Source: Paractinoplanes deccanensis (GTDB taxonomy: Bacteria > Actinomycetota > Actinomycetes > Mycobacteriales > Micromonosporaceae). Taken from it: a stretch of 64,000 nucleotides of DNA. Under the pieces are notes generated by a model that was not told the origin of the DNA, did no database searches, and saw only the letters and a program-made list of their open reading frames with translations. Below are positions 7,261 through 16,549 of the stretch, one piece after another (positions within the stretch are counted from its first letter, which is position 1; each line of letters begins with the position of its first letter). Made by a program: the position numbers and the translations under genes. The stretch covers positions 62,001 through 126,000 of the forward strand of contig NZ_BOMI01000178.1 of NCBI RefSeq assembly GCF_016862115.1. The letters run 5' to 3'.

Positions 7261-8367
7261 CTACGGCGCCGGCACGTCCGTTCGGGTCTGGATCAGCTCG
7301 GCGCCCACGCCGGGGGCTGCCTCCGAGCCCGGGCGGACGATCTCGGCGCGGACCTCGTGCGGGCGCAGCTCGCCGCGGAGGATCTCCTCGGCGAAGTGGC
7401 AGGCGACGCGCTGGCCCGAGTCGTCGAAGACGCGCAGCTCCGGGCGTTGCTCGGCGCAGCGCTCCTGCGACCACGGGCAGCGCGTGCGGAACCGGCAGCC
7501 GGTCGGCGGGTTGGCGGGGGACGGCAGGTCGCCGGCGAGCAGGATCCGCTCGCGCTGGTCCTCCACGTACGGGTCGGGGATGGGCACGGCCGAGAGCAGG
7601 GCCCGGGTGTACGGGTGCAGCGGGCGCTCGTACAGCTGATCGGCCTGAGCCTCCTCGACCAGCGCGCCCAGGTACATCACGCCGATGGTGTCGGAGATGT
7701 GCCGGACCACCGCGAGGTCGTGCGCGATGACCAGGTAGGTCAGCCCGAGCGAGTCCTGGAGGTCGCCGAGCAGGTTGACCACCTGGGCCTGGATCGACAC
7801 GTCCAGCGCGGAGACCGGCTCGTCGGCCACGATCAGCTCGGGGCCGAGCACCAGGGCCCGGGCGATGCCGATCCGCTGCCGCTGGCCGCCGGAGAACTCG
7901 TGCGGGTAGCGGTTGAGCGCCGACGCCGGCAGGCCGACCGCGTCGAGGGTGGAGCGCAGCCTCGTCCGCATCGCGGCCTTGTCCTTGTGCAGGCCGTGCG
8001 CCTTGAGGCCCTCGACGAGCAGCGACTCGACCGACTGGCGCGGGTCCAGGCTCGACATCGGGTCCTGGAACACCATCTGCATGCGCCGCCGGAACCGGCG
8101 CATCTGCTCGCCTTCGAGCGCGCGCACGTCCGTGCCGTCGAAGGTGATCCGGCCGCTGGTCGGCTCGACCAGCCGCAGCAGGCCGCGGCCCAGCGTCGAC
8201 TTGCCGCAGCCGGACTCGCCGACGAGGCCGTACGTCTCGCCGCGTCTGATCGTGAGCGACACGCCGTCGACGGCGTAGACCCAGCCGATCGTACGGTCGA
8301 AGAGCAGTCCGCTTTTGATCGGGAAGTGGACCTTGAGGTCGTCGAGCTCGACCAGGGTGTCGTTCAC
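7261..8367 (-). CDS. Peptide-type ABC transporter ATPase (OppF/DppF-like)
   Basis: Second ATPase of a five-gene importer, 368 aa, cytoplasmic face of the membrane. Walker A GESGCGKST with K56, signature FSGGQRQRIGIARAL, Walker B LIVADEPVSALD, switch His in VIAHDLAVV. A C-terminal oligopeptide/dipeptide extension (HPYTRALLSAVPIPDP, then CRFRTRCPWSQERC) carries four cysteines of the kind that bind an iron-sulfur cluster in DppD. The GTG at 8367 is chosen: it overlaps the OppD stop (GTGA, 8364-8367) and has GGAGGT 6 bases upstream. A longer upstream frame is not coding. It energises import of peptides or a related solute; specificity is not readable. Confidence 0.95.
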   Translation of the reverse strand: MNDTLVELDDLKVHFPIKSGLLFDRTIGWVYAVDGVSLTIRRGETYGLVGESGCGKSTLGRGLLRLVEPTSGRITFDGTDVRALEGEQMRRFRRRMQMVFQDPMSSLDPRQSVESLLVEGLKAHGLHKDKAAMRTRLRSTLDAVGLPASALNRYPHEFSGGQRQRIGIARALVLGPELIVADEPVSALDVSIQAQVVNLLGDLQDSLGLTYLVIAHDLAVVRHISDTIGVMYLGALVEEAQADQLYERPLHPYTRALLSAVPIPDPYVEDQRERILLAGDLPSPANPPTGCRFRTRCPWSQERCAEQRPELRVFDDSGQRVACHFAEEILRGELRPHEVRAEIVRPGSEAAPGVGAELIQTRTDVPAP

Positions 8368-9344
8368 GCCGGCACCTCCTGGGGTACGGGGTTGGTGCAC
8401 CGCAGCGCGCCGCCGCGGAAGGTGGGCTCGAGGGGCACGGTCTCGCCGATGCAGGCGTCGATCACGCGGTCGCAGCGCGGGGCGAAGGCGCAGCCGTCCG
8501 GCCACGGGATGTTGTCGTTGACCGAGCCGCGGATCTGGTGCAGGCGCCCGCCGCGGCCGGCGTCCAGCCGGGGCACTGACTGCAAAAGCCCATGGGTGTA
8601 CGGATGCCGCGCGGCCGCGAACAGCTCGTGGCGTGCGGCCCGCTCGACCACCTTGCCGGCGTACAGCACGTTGACCGTGTCGCAGAGCCCGGCCACCACC
8701 CCGAGGTCATGAGTGATCATGATGAGCGCGGTGCCCGACTCGTCGACCAGCTCCTTGAGCAGCGTGAGGATCTGCGCCTGGATGGTCACGTCCAGGGCGG
8801 TCGTCGGCTCGTCGGCGATGAGCAGGCGCGGCTTGCAGGCCAGGGCGATGGCGATCAGCGCCCGCTGCCGCATGCCGCCGGAGAGCTGATGCGGGAACTC
8901 CTTGAGCCGCCGCGTCGGGTCGGGGATGCCGACCGCGTCGAGCAGCTTGCGCGCCTCGCGCAGCGCCTCCTGCCGCTTCTTGCCCTGGTGGCGTTCGAGC
9001 ACCTCGGCCACCTGCAGGCCGAGCGGGATCACCGGGTTCAGCGACGACAGCGGGTCCTGGAAGATCATGCCGATGTCCCGGCCGCGCCGGTCCCGCAGGT
9101 CCTGGGGGCGCAGCCGCAGCAGGTCGGTGTCGTCGAAGAGGACCTCGCCGGTGACCTTGTTGCCGCGCCGGGGGAGCAGTCCCATGATCGCCAGGCTGGT
9201 CACGGACTTGCCGCAGCCGGACTCGCCGACCAGCCCGACCGCCTGGCCGGGCTCGACGGTGAAACTGACGCCGTCCACGGCGGTGAAGGGCTTGCCGCCC
9301 TGCTGAAACACCACCGAGAGATCACGTACGTCGAGCAGGGGCAT
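8364..9344 (-). CDS. Peptide-type ABC transporter ATPase (OppD/DppD-like)
   Basis: First ATPase of the importer, 326 aa. Walker A GESGCGKSV with K46, Q-loop region IFQDPLSSLNPV, signature LSGGMRQRALIAIALA, Walker B LLIADEPTTALD, switch motif MITHDLGVVAG. The C-terminal oligo/dipeptide domain (RHPYTHGLLQSVPRLD, CAFAPRCDRVIDAC) is present. It forms a heterodimer with the OppF-like subunit encoded immediately downstream, and is separated by 6 bases from the OppC-like permease. All junctions of the operon are consistent with one transcript. Confidence 0.95.
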   Translation of the reverse strand: MPLLDVRDLSVVFQQGGKPFTAVDGVSFTVEPGQAVGLVGESGCGKSVTSLAIMGLLPRRGNKVTGEVLFDDTDLLRLRPQDLRDRRGRDIGMIFQDPLSSLNPVIPLGLQVAEVLERHQGKKRQEALREARKLLDAVGIPDPTRRLKEFPHQLSGGMRQRALIAIALACKPRLLIADEPTTALDVTIQAQILTLLKELVDESGTALIMITHDLGVVAGLCDTVNVLYAGKVVERAARHELFAAARHPYTHGLLQSVPRLDAGRGGRLHQIRGSVNDNIPWPDGCAFAPRCDRVIDACIGETVPLEPTFRGGALRCTNPVPQEVPA

Positions 9345-9350
9345 GCCGGG

Positions 9351-10310
9351 TCACCGCCTGTTCTTCGGGTCGAGCGCCTCGCGCATGCTCTCGCCCAGCA
9401 GCGTGAAGCCGAGGGCGACCAGGATGATCGCCAGGGCCGGGAAGTAGGCCAGCTCCGGGCGGACCTCGAAATAGCGCACGCCGTCCACGCCGAGCATCAG
9501 GCCCCACTCGGCCCGGTTGATGTCCGGGTCGCCGAGCCCGAGGAACGACAGCGCGGCGGCGTCCAGGATCGCCACCGCGAAGGTCAGGGTGGCCTGCACG
9601 ATGACCGCGGTCAGCGAGTTCGGCAGCATGTGCCGGGTCACGACGTCGCGCCGCTTCACGCCCAGCGCGCGGGCGGCGAGCACGTGATCGCTCTCCCGCT
9701 GGGCCAGCATCGACCCTCGCAGCAGCCGGGCGAAGATCGGCACGTTCACGATCGCCACCGCCATGATGACCGTCCACTGGGTGGACTCGCGGGCCAGGGC
9801 GACCAGCGTGATCGCCAGCAGCAGGCTCGGCAGGGCCAGCATGACGTCGGTGAACCGCATGATCAGGACGTCCACCCAGCCGCCGACCGCGCCGGCGATC
9901 GCGCCGAGCAGCACGCCGATCAGCAGGCCGATCATCGTGGCCAGGACGCCGACGAAGAGCGTCTGCCGGGCGCCGTAGACCATCCGGGAGGCGAAGTCGC
10001 GGCCGAGCGGGTCGCTGCCCAGCGGATGCCCGGCGGTGGGCCCCGGGATGTGGTCGACGGTCAGGTCCTGGGTGAGCTCCGGGAACCGCTGCACCGGGTC
10101 GTGCGGCGCGACCAGCGGCGCGAAGATCGCGATGACCAGGAACAGCAGGATGATCGTGGCGCCGACGATGGCGGTGGGGTTGCGCAGCAGGCGGCGGCCG
10201 GCGTCGCGGATCAGGCTGACCCCGCCGGCCTGTGCCGTGCGCGCGGTGAGCTCGTCGATGCGGCGGCGCTTGTGCTCGGCGAGCGTCGAGAGTCCTCCGG
10301 GCCGGGTCAT
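9351..10310 (-). CDS. Peptide-type ABC transporter permease (OppC/DppC-like)
   Basis: Inner-membrane permease, 319 aa. N-terminal OppC_N region with the first transmembrane helix (AIVGATIILLFLVIAIFAPL), then the BPD_transp_1 domain with about five more helices. The cytoplasmic EAA loop that docks onto the ATPases appears as DHVLAARALGVKRRDVVTRH. The C-terminus keeps the typical LGFTLLGESMREALDPK. ATG at 10310 overlaps the stop of the OppB-like gene (ATGA, 10307-10310). Forms the channel with OppB. Confidence 0.94.
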   Translation of the reverse strand: MTRPGGLSTLAEHKRRRIDELTARTAQAGGVSLIRDAGRRLLRNPTAIVGATIILLFLVIAIFAPLVAPHDPVQRFPELTQDLTVDHIPGPTAGHPLGSDPLGRDFASRMVYGARQTLFVGVLATMIGLLIGVLLGAIAGAVGGWVDVLIMRFTDVMLALPSLLLAITLVALARESTQWTVIMAVAIVNVPIFARLLRGSMLAQRESDHVLAARALGVKRRDVVTRHMLPNSLTAVIVQATLTFAVAILDAAALSFLGLGDPDINRAEWGLMLGVDGVRYFEVRPELAYFPALAIILVALGFTLLGESMREALDPKNRR

Positions 10311-11314
10311 CGCACACGCACCCTCGGGTCGATGACCGCGTACGAGAGGTCGACCACCAGGTTGACCAGGATGAATACGACCGCGGCGAGCAGGATCAGC
10401 GCCTGGAGCACGGGGTAGTCGCGGCTGCCGCTGATCGAGTCGGTGATGAGCGTGCCCAGCCCGCCCCAGTTGTAGACCTTCTCGGTCAGCACCGCGCCGG
10501 CCAGCAGCGCGCCGGTCTGGAGGCCGATGATGGTGACCACCGGCAGCAGCGCGTTGCGCAGCACGTGCCGCCGGCGGACGGTCGGGTTGCGCAGGCCCTT
10601 GGCGTCCGCCGTACGGATGTAGTCCTCGTCCAGGACGTCGAGCACGCTGGCCCGGGTGATCCGGATGATGATCGCCAGCGGGATCGTCGCCAGGGTGACG
10701 GCGGGCAGCACCAGATGCCAGAGCGCGTCGGCGGAGGCGTCGAACTCCCGGGTCAGCAGCCCGTCCAGGACGAAGAAGCCGGTCACCTCGGTGTTGTCCA
10801 GGCCGGTGGTGATCCGGCCGGACGGCGGGAAGAGATGGACCCCCTGGGTCAGCCAGCCCTTGAGCAGGTAGCCGAGGAAGAAGATCGGGACGGAGATGCC
10901 GATCAGCGTGACGATGATGGTGGCGTTGTCGAGCACCCGGCCGCGGTGGCGGGCCGCGACGTATCCCAGCGGGACGCCCAGGCCGACCGCGAGGATGATC
11001 GCGGCGATGGCCAGCTCGGCGGTCGCCGGGAAGGACCGGCTGATCACGTCGATCACCGGCTCGCCGGTGCGGATGGAGTTCCCGAAGTTGCCGGTCAGCA
11101 CGTTCTTGAGGAAGCGGCCGTACTGGACCCAGATCGGCTGGTCGTAGCCGAGGGCCTTGGTCAGAAGCTCACGGGTCTGCGGGGTCGCGCGCTCGCCCAG
11201 CAGCGCGTCGACGGGCCCGCCGGGGAGGCTGCGCAGCCAGAAGAAGACCAAGGTCATCAGGGCGAACAGGGTGATGGCCAGCTGGACCAGGCGGCGCGAG
11301 ACGACTCTCAGCAT
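10307..11314 (-). CDS. Peptide-type ABC transporter permease (OppB/DppB-like)
   Basis: Inner-membrane permease, 335 aa, six predicted helices. The N-terminus (MLRVVSRRLVQLAITLFALM) and LPGGPVDALLGERAT are typical of the OppB family; the EAA loop is DEDYIRTADAKGLRNPTVRR, and the C-terminus DLSYAVIDPRVRVR. The ATG at 11314 is chosen because the similarity begins there; the much longer open frame upstream lies over the binding-protein gene and is not coding. A 10-bp hairpin (11338-11363) lies between the binding-protein stop and this start. Confidence 0.94.
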   Translation of the reverse strand: MLRVVSRRLVQLAITLFALMTLVFFWLRSLPGGPVDALLGERATPQTRELLTKALGYDQPIWVQYGRFLKNVLTGNFGNSIRTGEPVIDVISRSFPATAELAIAAIILAVGLGVPLGYVAARHRGRVLDNATIIVTLIGISVPIFFLGYLLKGWLTQGVHLFPPSGRITTGLDNTEVTGFFVLDGLLTREFDASADALWHLVLPAVTLATIPLAIIIRITRASVLDVLDEDYIRTADAKGLRNPTVRRRHVLRNALLPVVTIIGLQTGALLAGAVLTEKVYNWGGLGTLITDSISGSRDYPVLQALILLAAVVFILVNLVVDLSYAVIDPRVRVR

Positions 11315-11337
11315 CGTTCTCCGATTTCGGGTCGGAC

Positions 11338-11363
11338 GGCCCGGACCGTCGCCGGTCCGGGCC
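11338..11363 (-). promoter_or_regulatory. Intercistronic hairpin between binding protein and permease genes
   Basis: A perfect 10-bp stem (GGCCCGGACC / GGTCCGGGCC) with a 6-nt loop begins 7 bases after the stop of the solute-binding-protein gene and ends about 24 bases before the permease start. Without a U-tract it probably acts as an mRNA-stabilising or partially terminating element that lets the binding protein be made in excess over the membrane subunits, a known arrangement in ABC importer operons. Confidence 0.7.
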
Positions 11364-11370
11364 GCACGGC

Positions 11371-13050
11371 CTACTTGGTGATCGAGACGGTGTTGAACTC
11401 CTCCGCGGTGAGCGGGCTCGGCACCAGGCCCTCGACGTTCTTGGCGGTGGCCAGCGCGGGCGGGCCGTGCCAGATCGGGACGGCCGGCAGCCACTTGGCG
11501 GCCAGGTCGCGGTTGACCTGCTCCCACGCGGCCTTCTTGGCGGCCTGGTCGACGGTCGCGTCGGCCTTGCCGATCGCGGTGAACATGTCGGTCATCGCCC
11601 CGTCGCCGAACTCCTCCTTCTCGCGGCCGAAGAACGTGCCGGCGAAGTTGCCCGGGTCGTTGTAGTCGCCGGTCCAGCCGAGGATGTGCAGGTCCTGCTT
11701 GCCGAACTGCTGCACGTCGTCCTTGAAGCCGCCGTTCCACGGCCGCGGCACCCCGTTGATCTTGATGCCGGCCGCCTGGAGGTCGTTCGCGAGAACGGTG
11801 AAGATCTCCTGCGGGTTCGGCATGTACGGCCGGGACACCTCGGTCGGGTAGTAGAAGTTGAGCGTCAGGCCGGTCGCGCCCGCGTCGGCGAGCAGCTGCT
11901 TGGCCTTGTCCACGTTGTACTCGTATTTCTGCACGTCCGGGGCGTAGCCGAGCACCGTGTTCGGCATGAACTGGTCGGCCACCGTCGAGCCGCCCGGGCC
12001 CTTGGTCTGCACCAGCTGGGCACGGTTGAGCGCGTACGCGATCGCCTGGCGCACCCGCAGGTCGCGCAGCTTCGGGTTCTTCTGGTTGATGCCCAGGTAG
12101 AGGATGTTGAAGGCGGGCCGGTCGAGCACCTTGTAGCCCTCGGCGGCCAGCGCCTTGCGGTCGGCCGGGGCCGGGAAGTCGATCGCGTGCACCGCGCCGG
12201 CGCGCAGCTCCTGCTTGCGGGTGTTCTCGTCCTTGATGATCTTGATGATCATCTTGTCGACCTTGGCCTTCTCGCCCCAGTAGTCGGGGTTCCTGTTCAG
12301 CGTGATCTCGCCGGTCGCCTTGTTCCAGCCGCCGTACGTGAACGCGCCGGTGCCGGTCGGGTGCTCGGTGGCGAACGCGCTGTACGCGAACGAGTCGCCG
12401 TTCTGGGTCACCTTGTTGCCGTCGTACTGCTTGATCGCGGTCGGGCTGGCGATCGAGAACGCGGTCAGCGCGAACGCGCCCGGGAAGGCACCCTTGTACT
12501 TCTTCATCGTCACGACGGCCGTGGTGGCGTCCTGCGCCTTGCAGTTGTCGTAGACGGCGTCCGGGCTGCCCGCGAACCCGCCGAACACGTCGGCGTAGTA
12601 GATCATCTGGGACTGGGCGGCCTCGCCCTTCATGGTGTACCAGCGGTCGAAGTTCGCGCAGACCGCCGCGGCGTCCAGCGCCGAGCCGTCGTGGAACTTG
12701 ACGCCCTGGCGCAGCTTGAACGTCCACACCTTGCCGGTCGGGTCGTTGGACCAGCTCTCCGCCAGGCCACCTGTCAGCTCGGCGGTGCCGGGCATGTGGG
12801 TGACGAGGGTGTCGTACATCTGCCGGATCGGCCGGAACGACTCACCGTCGTCGTTGAAGATCGGGTCGAAGTTCTTCGGATCACCGGCGCCCGCGAAGAT
12901 GAAGGTGCCACCGGCGGCGGCCTTGTCCTCGTCGCCGCCGCTGTCCCGGTCGCTCTCCGCGCAGCCGGCCACACCGATCGCCAGCGCCGCAACGACACCG
13001 GCGGCGATGGCCGTCCGGCGCCTCTGTGCCTGCATCCCCGATGCACGCAT
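11371..13050 (-). CDS. ABC transporter solute-binding lipoprotein, family 5
   Basis: Extracytoplasmic peptide/oligopeptide-binding protein (SBP_bac_5), 559 aa. Lipoprotein signal: basic start, IAAGVVAALAIGVAGC with lipobox GVAGC, then a short acidic linker. Family features are visible: DPKNFDPIFN, SFRPIRQMYDTLVTHMPG near the N-terminus, VWTFKLRQGVKFHDGSALDA, and LRVRQAIAYALNRAQLV in the middle. ATG at 13050 is chosen because GAGGTG stands at the right distance; GTG at 13059 is an alternative. It is the first gene of the operon and delivers solute to the OppB/OppC channel. A 238-bp region upstream, with an AT-rich patch at 13133-13155, should carry the promoter. Confidence 0.95.
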   Translation of the reverse strand: MRASGMQAQRRRTAIAAGVVAALAIGVAGCAESDRDSGGDEDKAAAGGTFIFAGAGDPKNFDPIFNDDGESFRPIRQMYDTLVTHMPGTAELTGGLAESWSNDPTGKVWTFKLRQGVKFHDGSALDAAAVCANFDRWYTMKGEAAQSQMIYYADVFGGFAGSPDAVYDNCKAQDATTAVVTMKKYKGAFPGAFALTAFSIASPTAIKQYDGNKVTQNGDSFAYSAFATEHPTGTGAFTYGGWNKATGEITLNRNPDYWGEKAKVDKMIIKIIKDENTRKQELRAGAVHAIDFPAPADRKALAAEGYKVLDRPAFNILYLGINQKNPKLRDLRVRQAIAYALNRAQLVQTKGPGGSTVADQFMPNTVLGYAPDVQKYEYNVDKAKQLLADAGATGLTLNFYYPTEVSRPYMPNPQEIFTVLANDLQAAGIKINGVPRPWNGGFKDDVQQFGKQDLHILGWTGDYNDPGNFAGTFFGREKEEFGDGAMTDMFTAIGKADATVDQAAKKAAWEQVNRDLAAKWLPAVPIWHGPPALATAKNVEGLVPSPLTAEEFNTVSITK

Positions 13051-13297
13051 CGTATTCACCTCGTCCTGTGGGTACGGGCAAACGCGGTGACGGGCTGGTC
13101 ACCGTTGGCGAGACCCTAACCACTGACGATGATCGATTTGTTAATTGGTAATCGGATCGTGTCCTTCGCCGGCGCGGAGCAGGCGAGCGCCGATGCGGCG
13201 GCCGACTCGGATGCGGTCGCCGGATCGGCCGACCGCTGGAGCGTGAAATCGCCGGCGGGGGATTCGCCGGTGCCGCGTCACCCACGACACTCGTCAT

Positions 13298-13996
13298 GTG
13301 CACATTCCGTCCCCGGTTCGCTCGGCCGCCCGGCAGGCCGTGCGACAGCTGAACCGGACCCTGCCCGGGCGGCGCGTCCAATGGGGCAACATCGCCGACC
13401 TCGCGCCCTTCAGCACGATGTACGGCTGGGATCGCGGGCTGCCGATCGACCGGCACTTCATCGAGCGGTTCGTCGCCGCGCACGCCGACCGGATCACCGG
13501 CGCCGTGCTCGAGGTGCGGTCGGCGCTGTACGCGGGGCGGTTCGGGCAGCCCAGCGGCGTGACCGTGCTGGACGTCGACCCGGACAACACCGAGGCCGAC
13601 CTGACGGCGGACCTGAACGTCGCCGGATCGCTTCCCGAGGCCGCGTACGACTGTGTGATCCTCACCCAGGTCCTGCAGTACACGCGCCCGGCCGACGCCC
13701 TGCGCAACGTGGCGCGGAGCCTGCGCCCGGGCGGCCACGCGATCGTCACGGTGCCGTGCCTGGGCCGGATCGATCCGGAGGCGCCGGACGCCGACCGGCT
13801 CCGGTGGACCCCGGCGGGCCTGCGGCAGGTGCTGGGCGAGGCGGGGCTCGGCGGGACGGTCGAGGGTTTCGGCAATGCGTTCCTCGCCGCCGCGTACATG
13901 CTCGGGGTGGCGACCGAGGAGGTCCCGCCTCCATGGCTCGACCGGCAGGACGACGCCTTCCCGATCGTCGCGTGCGCGGTCGTGGCGGCCACCTGA
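13298..13996 (+). CDS. SAM-dependent methyltransferase (type 11-like)
   Basis: Class I methyltransferase-like protein, 232 aa. After a helical N-terminus the Rossmann part reads AVLEVRSALYAG (motif I, diverged), VTVLDVDPDNTEADLTADLN (acidic residues of motif II), YDCVILTQVLQYTRPADALR (motif IV/V), and LRPGGHAIVTVPC. The layout resembles methyltransferases found in actinobacterial polysaccharide clusters and acting on sugar or lipid-linked glycans. GTG at 13298 has no clear ribosome site. The gene stops 3 bases before the GH16 gene, so both are likely co-transcribed at the edge of the polysaccharide locus. The acceptor is unknown. Confidence 0.82.
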   Translation: MHIPSPVRSAARQAVRQLNRTLPGRRVQWGNIADLAPFSTMYGWDRGLPIDRHFIERFVAAHADRITGAVLEVRSALYAGRFGQPSGVTVLDVDPDNTEADLTADLNVAGSLPEAAYDCVILTQVLQYTRPADALRNVARSLRPGGHAIVTVPCLGRIDPEAPDADRLRWTPAGLRQVLGEAGLGGTVEGFGNAFLAAAYMLGVATEEVPPPWLDRQDDAFPIVACAVVAAT

Positions 13997-13999
13997 GGC

Positions 14000-15295
14000 A
14001 TGCGTGCTCCGAACAGCCCCGGCCGGTGCCGGTGGCGCCTGGCCCTGGCCGGGTCGGCGATGGCCGTCGCCCTGGCGATTCCCCTCGTCGGCGGCCTCAT
14101 GGGAGCGCAGGGCGGCGCGCGGACGTCGCCGTCGCCGGCGTTCGGCTCGCCGGGCGGCGCACCCGCCGCGGCCTGGACCCGGCGATGGTCGGCAGCCCCG
14201 GCGGAGGTCACCGGTCGCTGGGGTGCCGTGTGGAGGCCCGACACCGAGATCGCGAGCGGTGGCAGCACTCGCCTCGCCGACGCCGGCGCGGCCGCCCAAT
14301 ATCGATACGCGCGGACCGGTACGCCGCACTACACCCTCGCGGTGCCCCGGCCCGGCACCTACGCGATCACCGTCGCGACGGCACCGGCACCCGGCTCCAC
14401 CAGGACGCGGACCCTGCGCGTCGAGGCCGGCGCGGATCCGGTGCGCACGCTGCGCTTCGTCGACCAGGGCGGCTCCCCGCGGCGCGCGATGTTCCTGGCC
14501 CGCACGCCGGCGCTCGCTCTGCGGTTCCGGGTCGCCGGTGCCGACGTCGTGGCGGTGACCGCGACATCGGCGCTGCGGGACGAGCGCCCGCTCGCGGTGA
14601 AGTGGGCCGACGAGTTCGACGGCGCGGCCGGGACGCCGCCCGGCGGCCGATGGCGGGCGCAGACCGGCGCCACCGGGTGGGGCAACGACGAGTTGCAGGA
14701 CTACACGGCCGGCACGGCCAACGCCGCGCTGACCGGCACCGGCCGGCTCGCGCTGACCGCACGCCGCGAGCACGGCGGCCGCTTCACGTCGGCGCGCCTG
14801 CGCAGCACGTACGAGGGGACGTACGGCCGGATCGAGGGTCTCATCCGGATGCCCGCCGGCGCCGGGCTGCTCCCGGCGTTCTGGACGCTCGGCGCGGACA
14901 TCGAACGGGTGGGCTGGCCACAGTGCGGCGAGGTGGATCTGGTCGAGTCGCTCGGCGCGGCCGAACCGGATCGGGTGCACGGCACCGTCCACGGCCCGGA
15001 CGGAACGCGCCAGGGCTGGGCTCACGGCTGGACCGCCTGGCCGCCGGGCGGGCCGGCCGGTGGGTTCCACACCTACACGCTGGACTGGTGGCCGGGCGTG
15101 CTCCAGTGGTCGGTCGACGGCGTCGTCCACGGGGTGATGGAGAGTGCCGACATGCCGGCCGGCCGCTGGGTGTTCGAGAAGCCGGCCTTCCTGCTGCTGA
15201 GCCTGGCCGTCGGCGGCCGGTGGCCGGGCCGTCCCCCGGCCGCGACGGTGTTTCCGCAGGCCATGGAGGTCGGCTCAGTGCGCTGGCTGGGGTGA
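14000..15295 (+). CDS. Secreted/membrane-anchored GH16 hydrolase with N-terminal carbohydrate-binding-like domain
   Basis: Two-part extracellular protein of 431 aa. Residues 12-38 form a signal peptide or anchor (LALAGSAMAVALAIPLVGGL). Residues ~60-190 resemble a CBM/malectin-type beta-sandwich (TPHYTLAVPRPGTYAITVAT). The GH16 catalytic domain covers ~200-430, starting VKWADEFDGAAG, with active site GEVDLVE, E311, D313, E316. It probably trims or releases a beta-linked polysaccharide, and its place beside the polysaccharide cluster suggests the cluster product as substrate (inference). It overlaps the convergent pyruvyl transferase gene by 21 bases. Confidence 0.9.
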   Translation: MRAPNSPGRCRWRLALAGSAMAVALAIPLVGGLMGAQGGARTSPSPAFGSPGGAPAAAWTRRWSAAPAEVTGRWGAVWRPDTEIASGGSTRLADAGAAAQYRYARTGTPHYTLAVPRPGTYAITVATAPAPGSTRTRTLRVEAGADPVRTLRFVDQGGSPRRAMFLARTPALALRFRVAGADVVAVTATSALRDERPLAVKWADEFDGAAGTPPGGRWRAQTGATGWGNDELQDYTAGTANAALTGTGRLALTARREHGGRFTSARLRSTYEGTYGRIEGLIRMPAGAGLLPAFWTLGADIERVGWPQCGEVDLVESLGAAEPDRVHGTVHGPDGTRQGWAHGWTAWPPGGPAGGFHTYTLDWWPGVLQWSVDGVVHGVMESADMPAGRWVFEKPAFLLLSLAVGGRWPGRPPAATVFPQAMEVGSVRWLG

Positions 15296-16549
15296 CTCCC
15301 AGGCGTCGGCGACCCGGTCGAGCGCCGCCTGCCACTCGGCTCCGCGCGTGCCGAGCGCGGCCCTCGTCTCCGGCGCCATCAGCGTGGCCGCCTGATCGAG
15401 GACCTTCTCGGCGCGGAACTCCGCGTATCCCGACCACGCGCCGGGCAGGCCGGCCTGAGCCATGACGCCTTCCGTCTTGCGTGTCATGTAGGCGATCGCG
15501 AACGCCGGCGTGCCCTGGCTGAGCGCGAGGATGGCGGCGTGCAACCGCACCGCCACCACCAGGGCGCACCCGCCGTAGAGGGCGGTGAGCTCGCCCGGCG
15601 TCAGGTCATCGTCCACGACCGTCACCGCGTCGCCGCCGATGCGCGCAGCCAGCCGGTGCGCGATCGCGCGGTCGTCCTCGATCGGGGTCGGGCCGTGACA
15701 CTGGGCGACCACCAGCACCCGATCGACGAGACCCCGGCGCACGGCGTCGCGCGCCAGCCGGGCGAACTCGTCCAGGATCGCCTCGTCGGCGGCGGGCCCG
15801 GCGTGCGGGTGCCGGCGGGGAACGATGGCCATCGTGCGCTCGCCCGCGTCGCCCAGGGCCGACCGGACGCGGGCCGACCGGTCGGCCGGTGTCGCGAACG
15901 CCATGTCCGGCGCCACGACGACGTCGCGGAGGCCGAGACGCCGGGCCTCCGGGATCGAGGTGCTCTCCCGCAGGGCGCAATGCCGGACGCCACGGAGCAT
16001 CGTCGCGGCGATGCGCAGGCCGAGGCGGCGGGGGAACGGCCCGAGCGTGTGCCCCGCCAGGATCACGGGGATGCCCAGCCGTCCCGCCGCCCAGGCCGGA
16101 TAGAGCACGGTGAAGAGCCGGGCGTAGCTGAGCACGGGGAGGACGTCGGGGTTGTCGTAGATGTTGCTGCCGCCGACGAGGACGAGGGCACCGGCGCCCT
16201 CCAGACGCCGCCTCGTGCGGGCCCGCATCCTGCCGGTGAGCACCTCGGCCACGCTGGGGATCAGCCGGATCAGCCACCGTGCCGCCCGCAGGGCGGCCGG
16301 GCCGCTCCTCGCCGACCCGAGCTCGGTGGGGCACCACGCGCCCTCCAGCGGCACGGGGCCCTCGCCGGAGGCCGACGCCGCCAGGTGCCGGCCGGAGCCG
16401 GCGAACCGGGTCTGGTGTGCCTCGTGCATGCTCACCATCCGCACCGGGGCGGCGGGCCGGTGCCGCCGGACGAGCCGGAGGATGCCGGCGGAGATGGCGC
16501 TGTCGCCCTTGTTGTCGTCGTGCCAGTGGTTGGCGCAGACGATTGTCAT
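15275..16549 (-). CDS. Polysaccharide pyruvyl transferase family protein
   Basis: Member of the PS_pyruv_trans family, 424 aa: transfers pyruvate from phosphoenolpyruvate as a ketal onto a sugar of an extracellular polysaccharide, giving it negative charge. Visible features: N-terminal NHWHDDNKGDSAISAGILRL (the family N-x-GD element), LVLVGGSNIYDN, GIPVILAGHTLGPFP, RESTSIPEARRLGL, VVVAPDMAFATP, and a C-terminal VVAVRLHAAILALSQGTPAFAIAYM, matching the conserved R-xH-G/A-x-I segment. ATG at 16549 overlaps the stop of the flippase gene (ATGA). Last gene of the leftward polysaccharide operon; it implies that the product is pyruvylated. Confidence 0.9.
   Translation of the reverse strand: MTIVCANHWHDDNKGDSAISAGILRLVRRHRPAAPVRMVSMHEAHQTRFAGSGRHLAASASGEGPVPLEGAWCPTELGSARSGPAALRAARWLIRLIPSVAEVLTGRMRARTRRRLEGAGALVLVGGSNIYDNPDVLPVLSYARLFTVLYPAWAAGRLGIPVILAGHTLGPFPRRLGLRIAATMLRGVRHCALRESTSIPEARRLGLRDVVVAPDMAFATPADRSARVRSALGDAGERTMAIVPRRHPHAGPAADEAILDEFARLARDAVRRGLVDRVLVVAQCHGPTPIEDDRAIAHRLAARIGGDAVTVVDDDLTPGELTALYGGCALVVAVRLHAAILALSQGTPAFAIAYMTRKTEGVMAQAGLPGAWSGYAEFRAEKVLDQAATLMAPETRAALGTRGAEWQAALDRVADAWESPQPAH

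Noticed and set aside
8592..10418. 608-codon open frame antisense to the transporter genes
   Set aside because: Composition typical of an antisense frame (His/Gln/Arg-rich), while the minus strand encodes clear ABC subunits.
10307..12727. Apparent 806-residue fusion upstream of the OppB-like permease
   Set aside because: The first ~470 residues are an alternative frame of the binding-protein gene; the permease starts at 11314.
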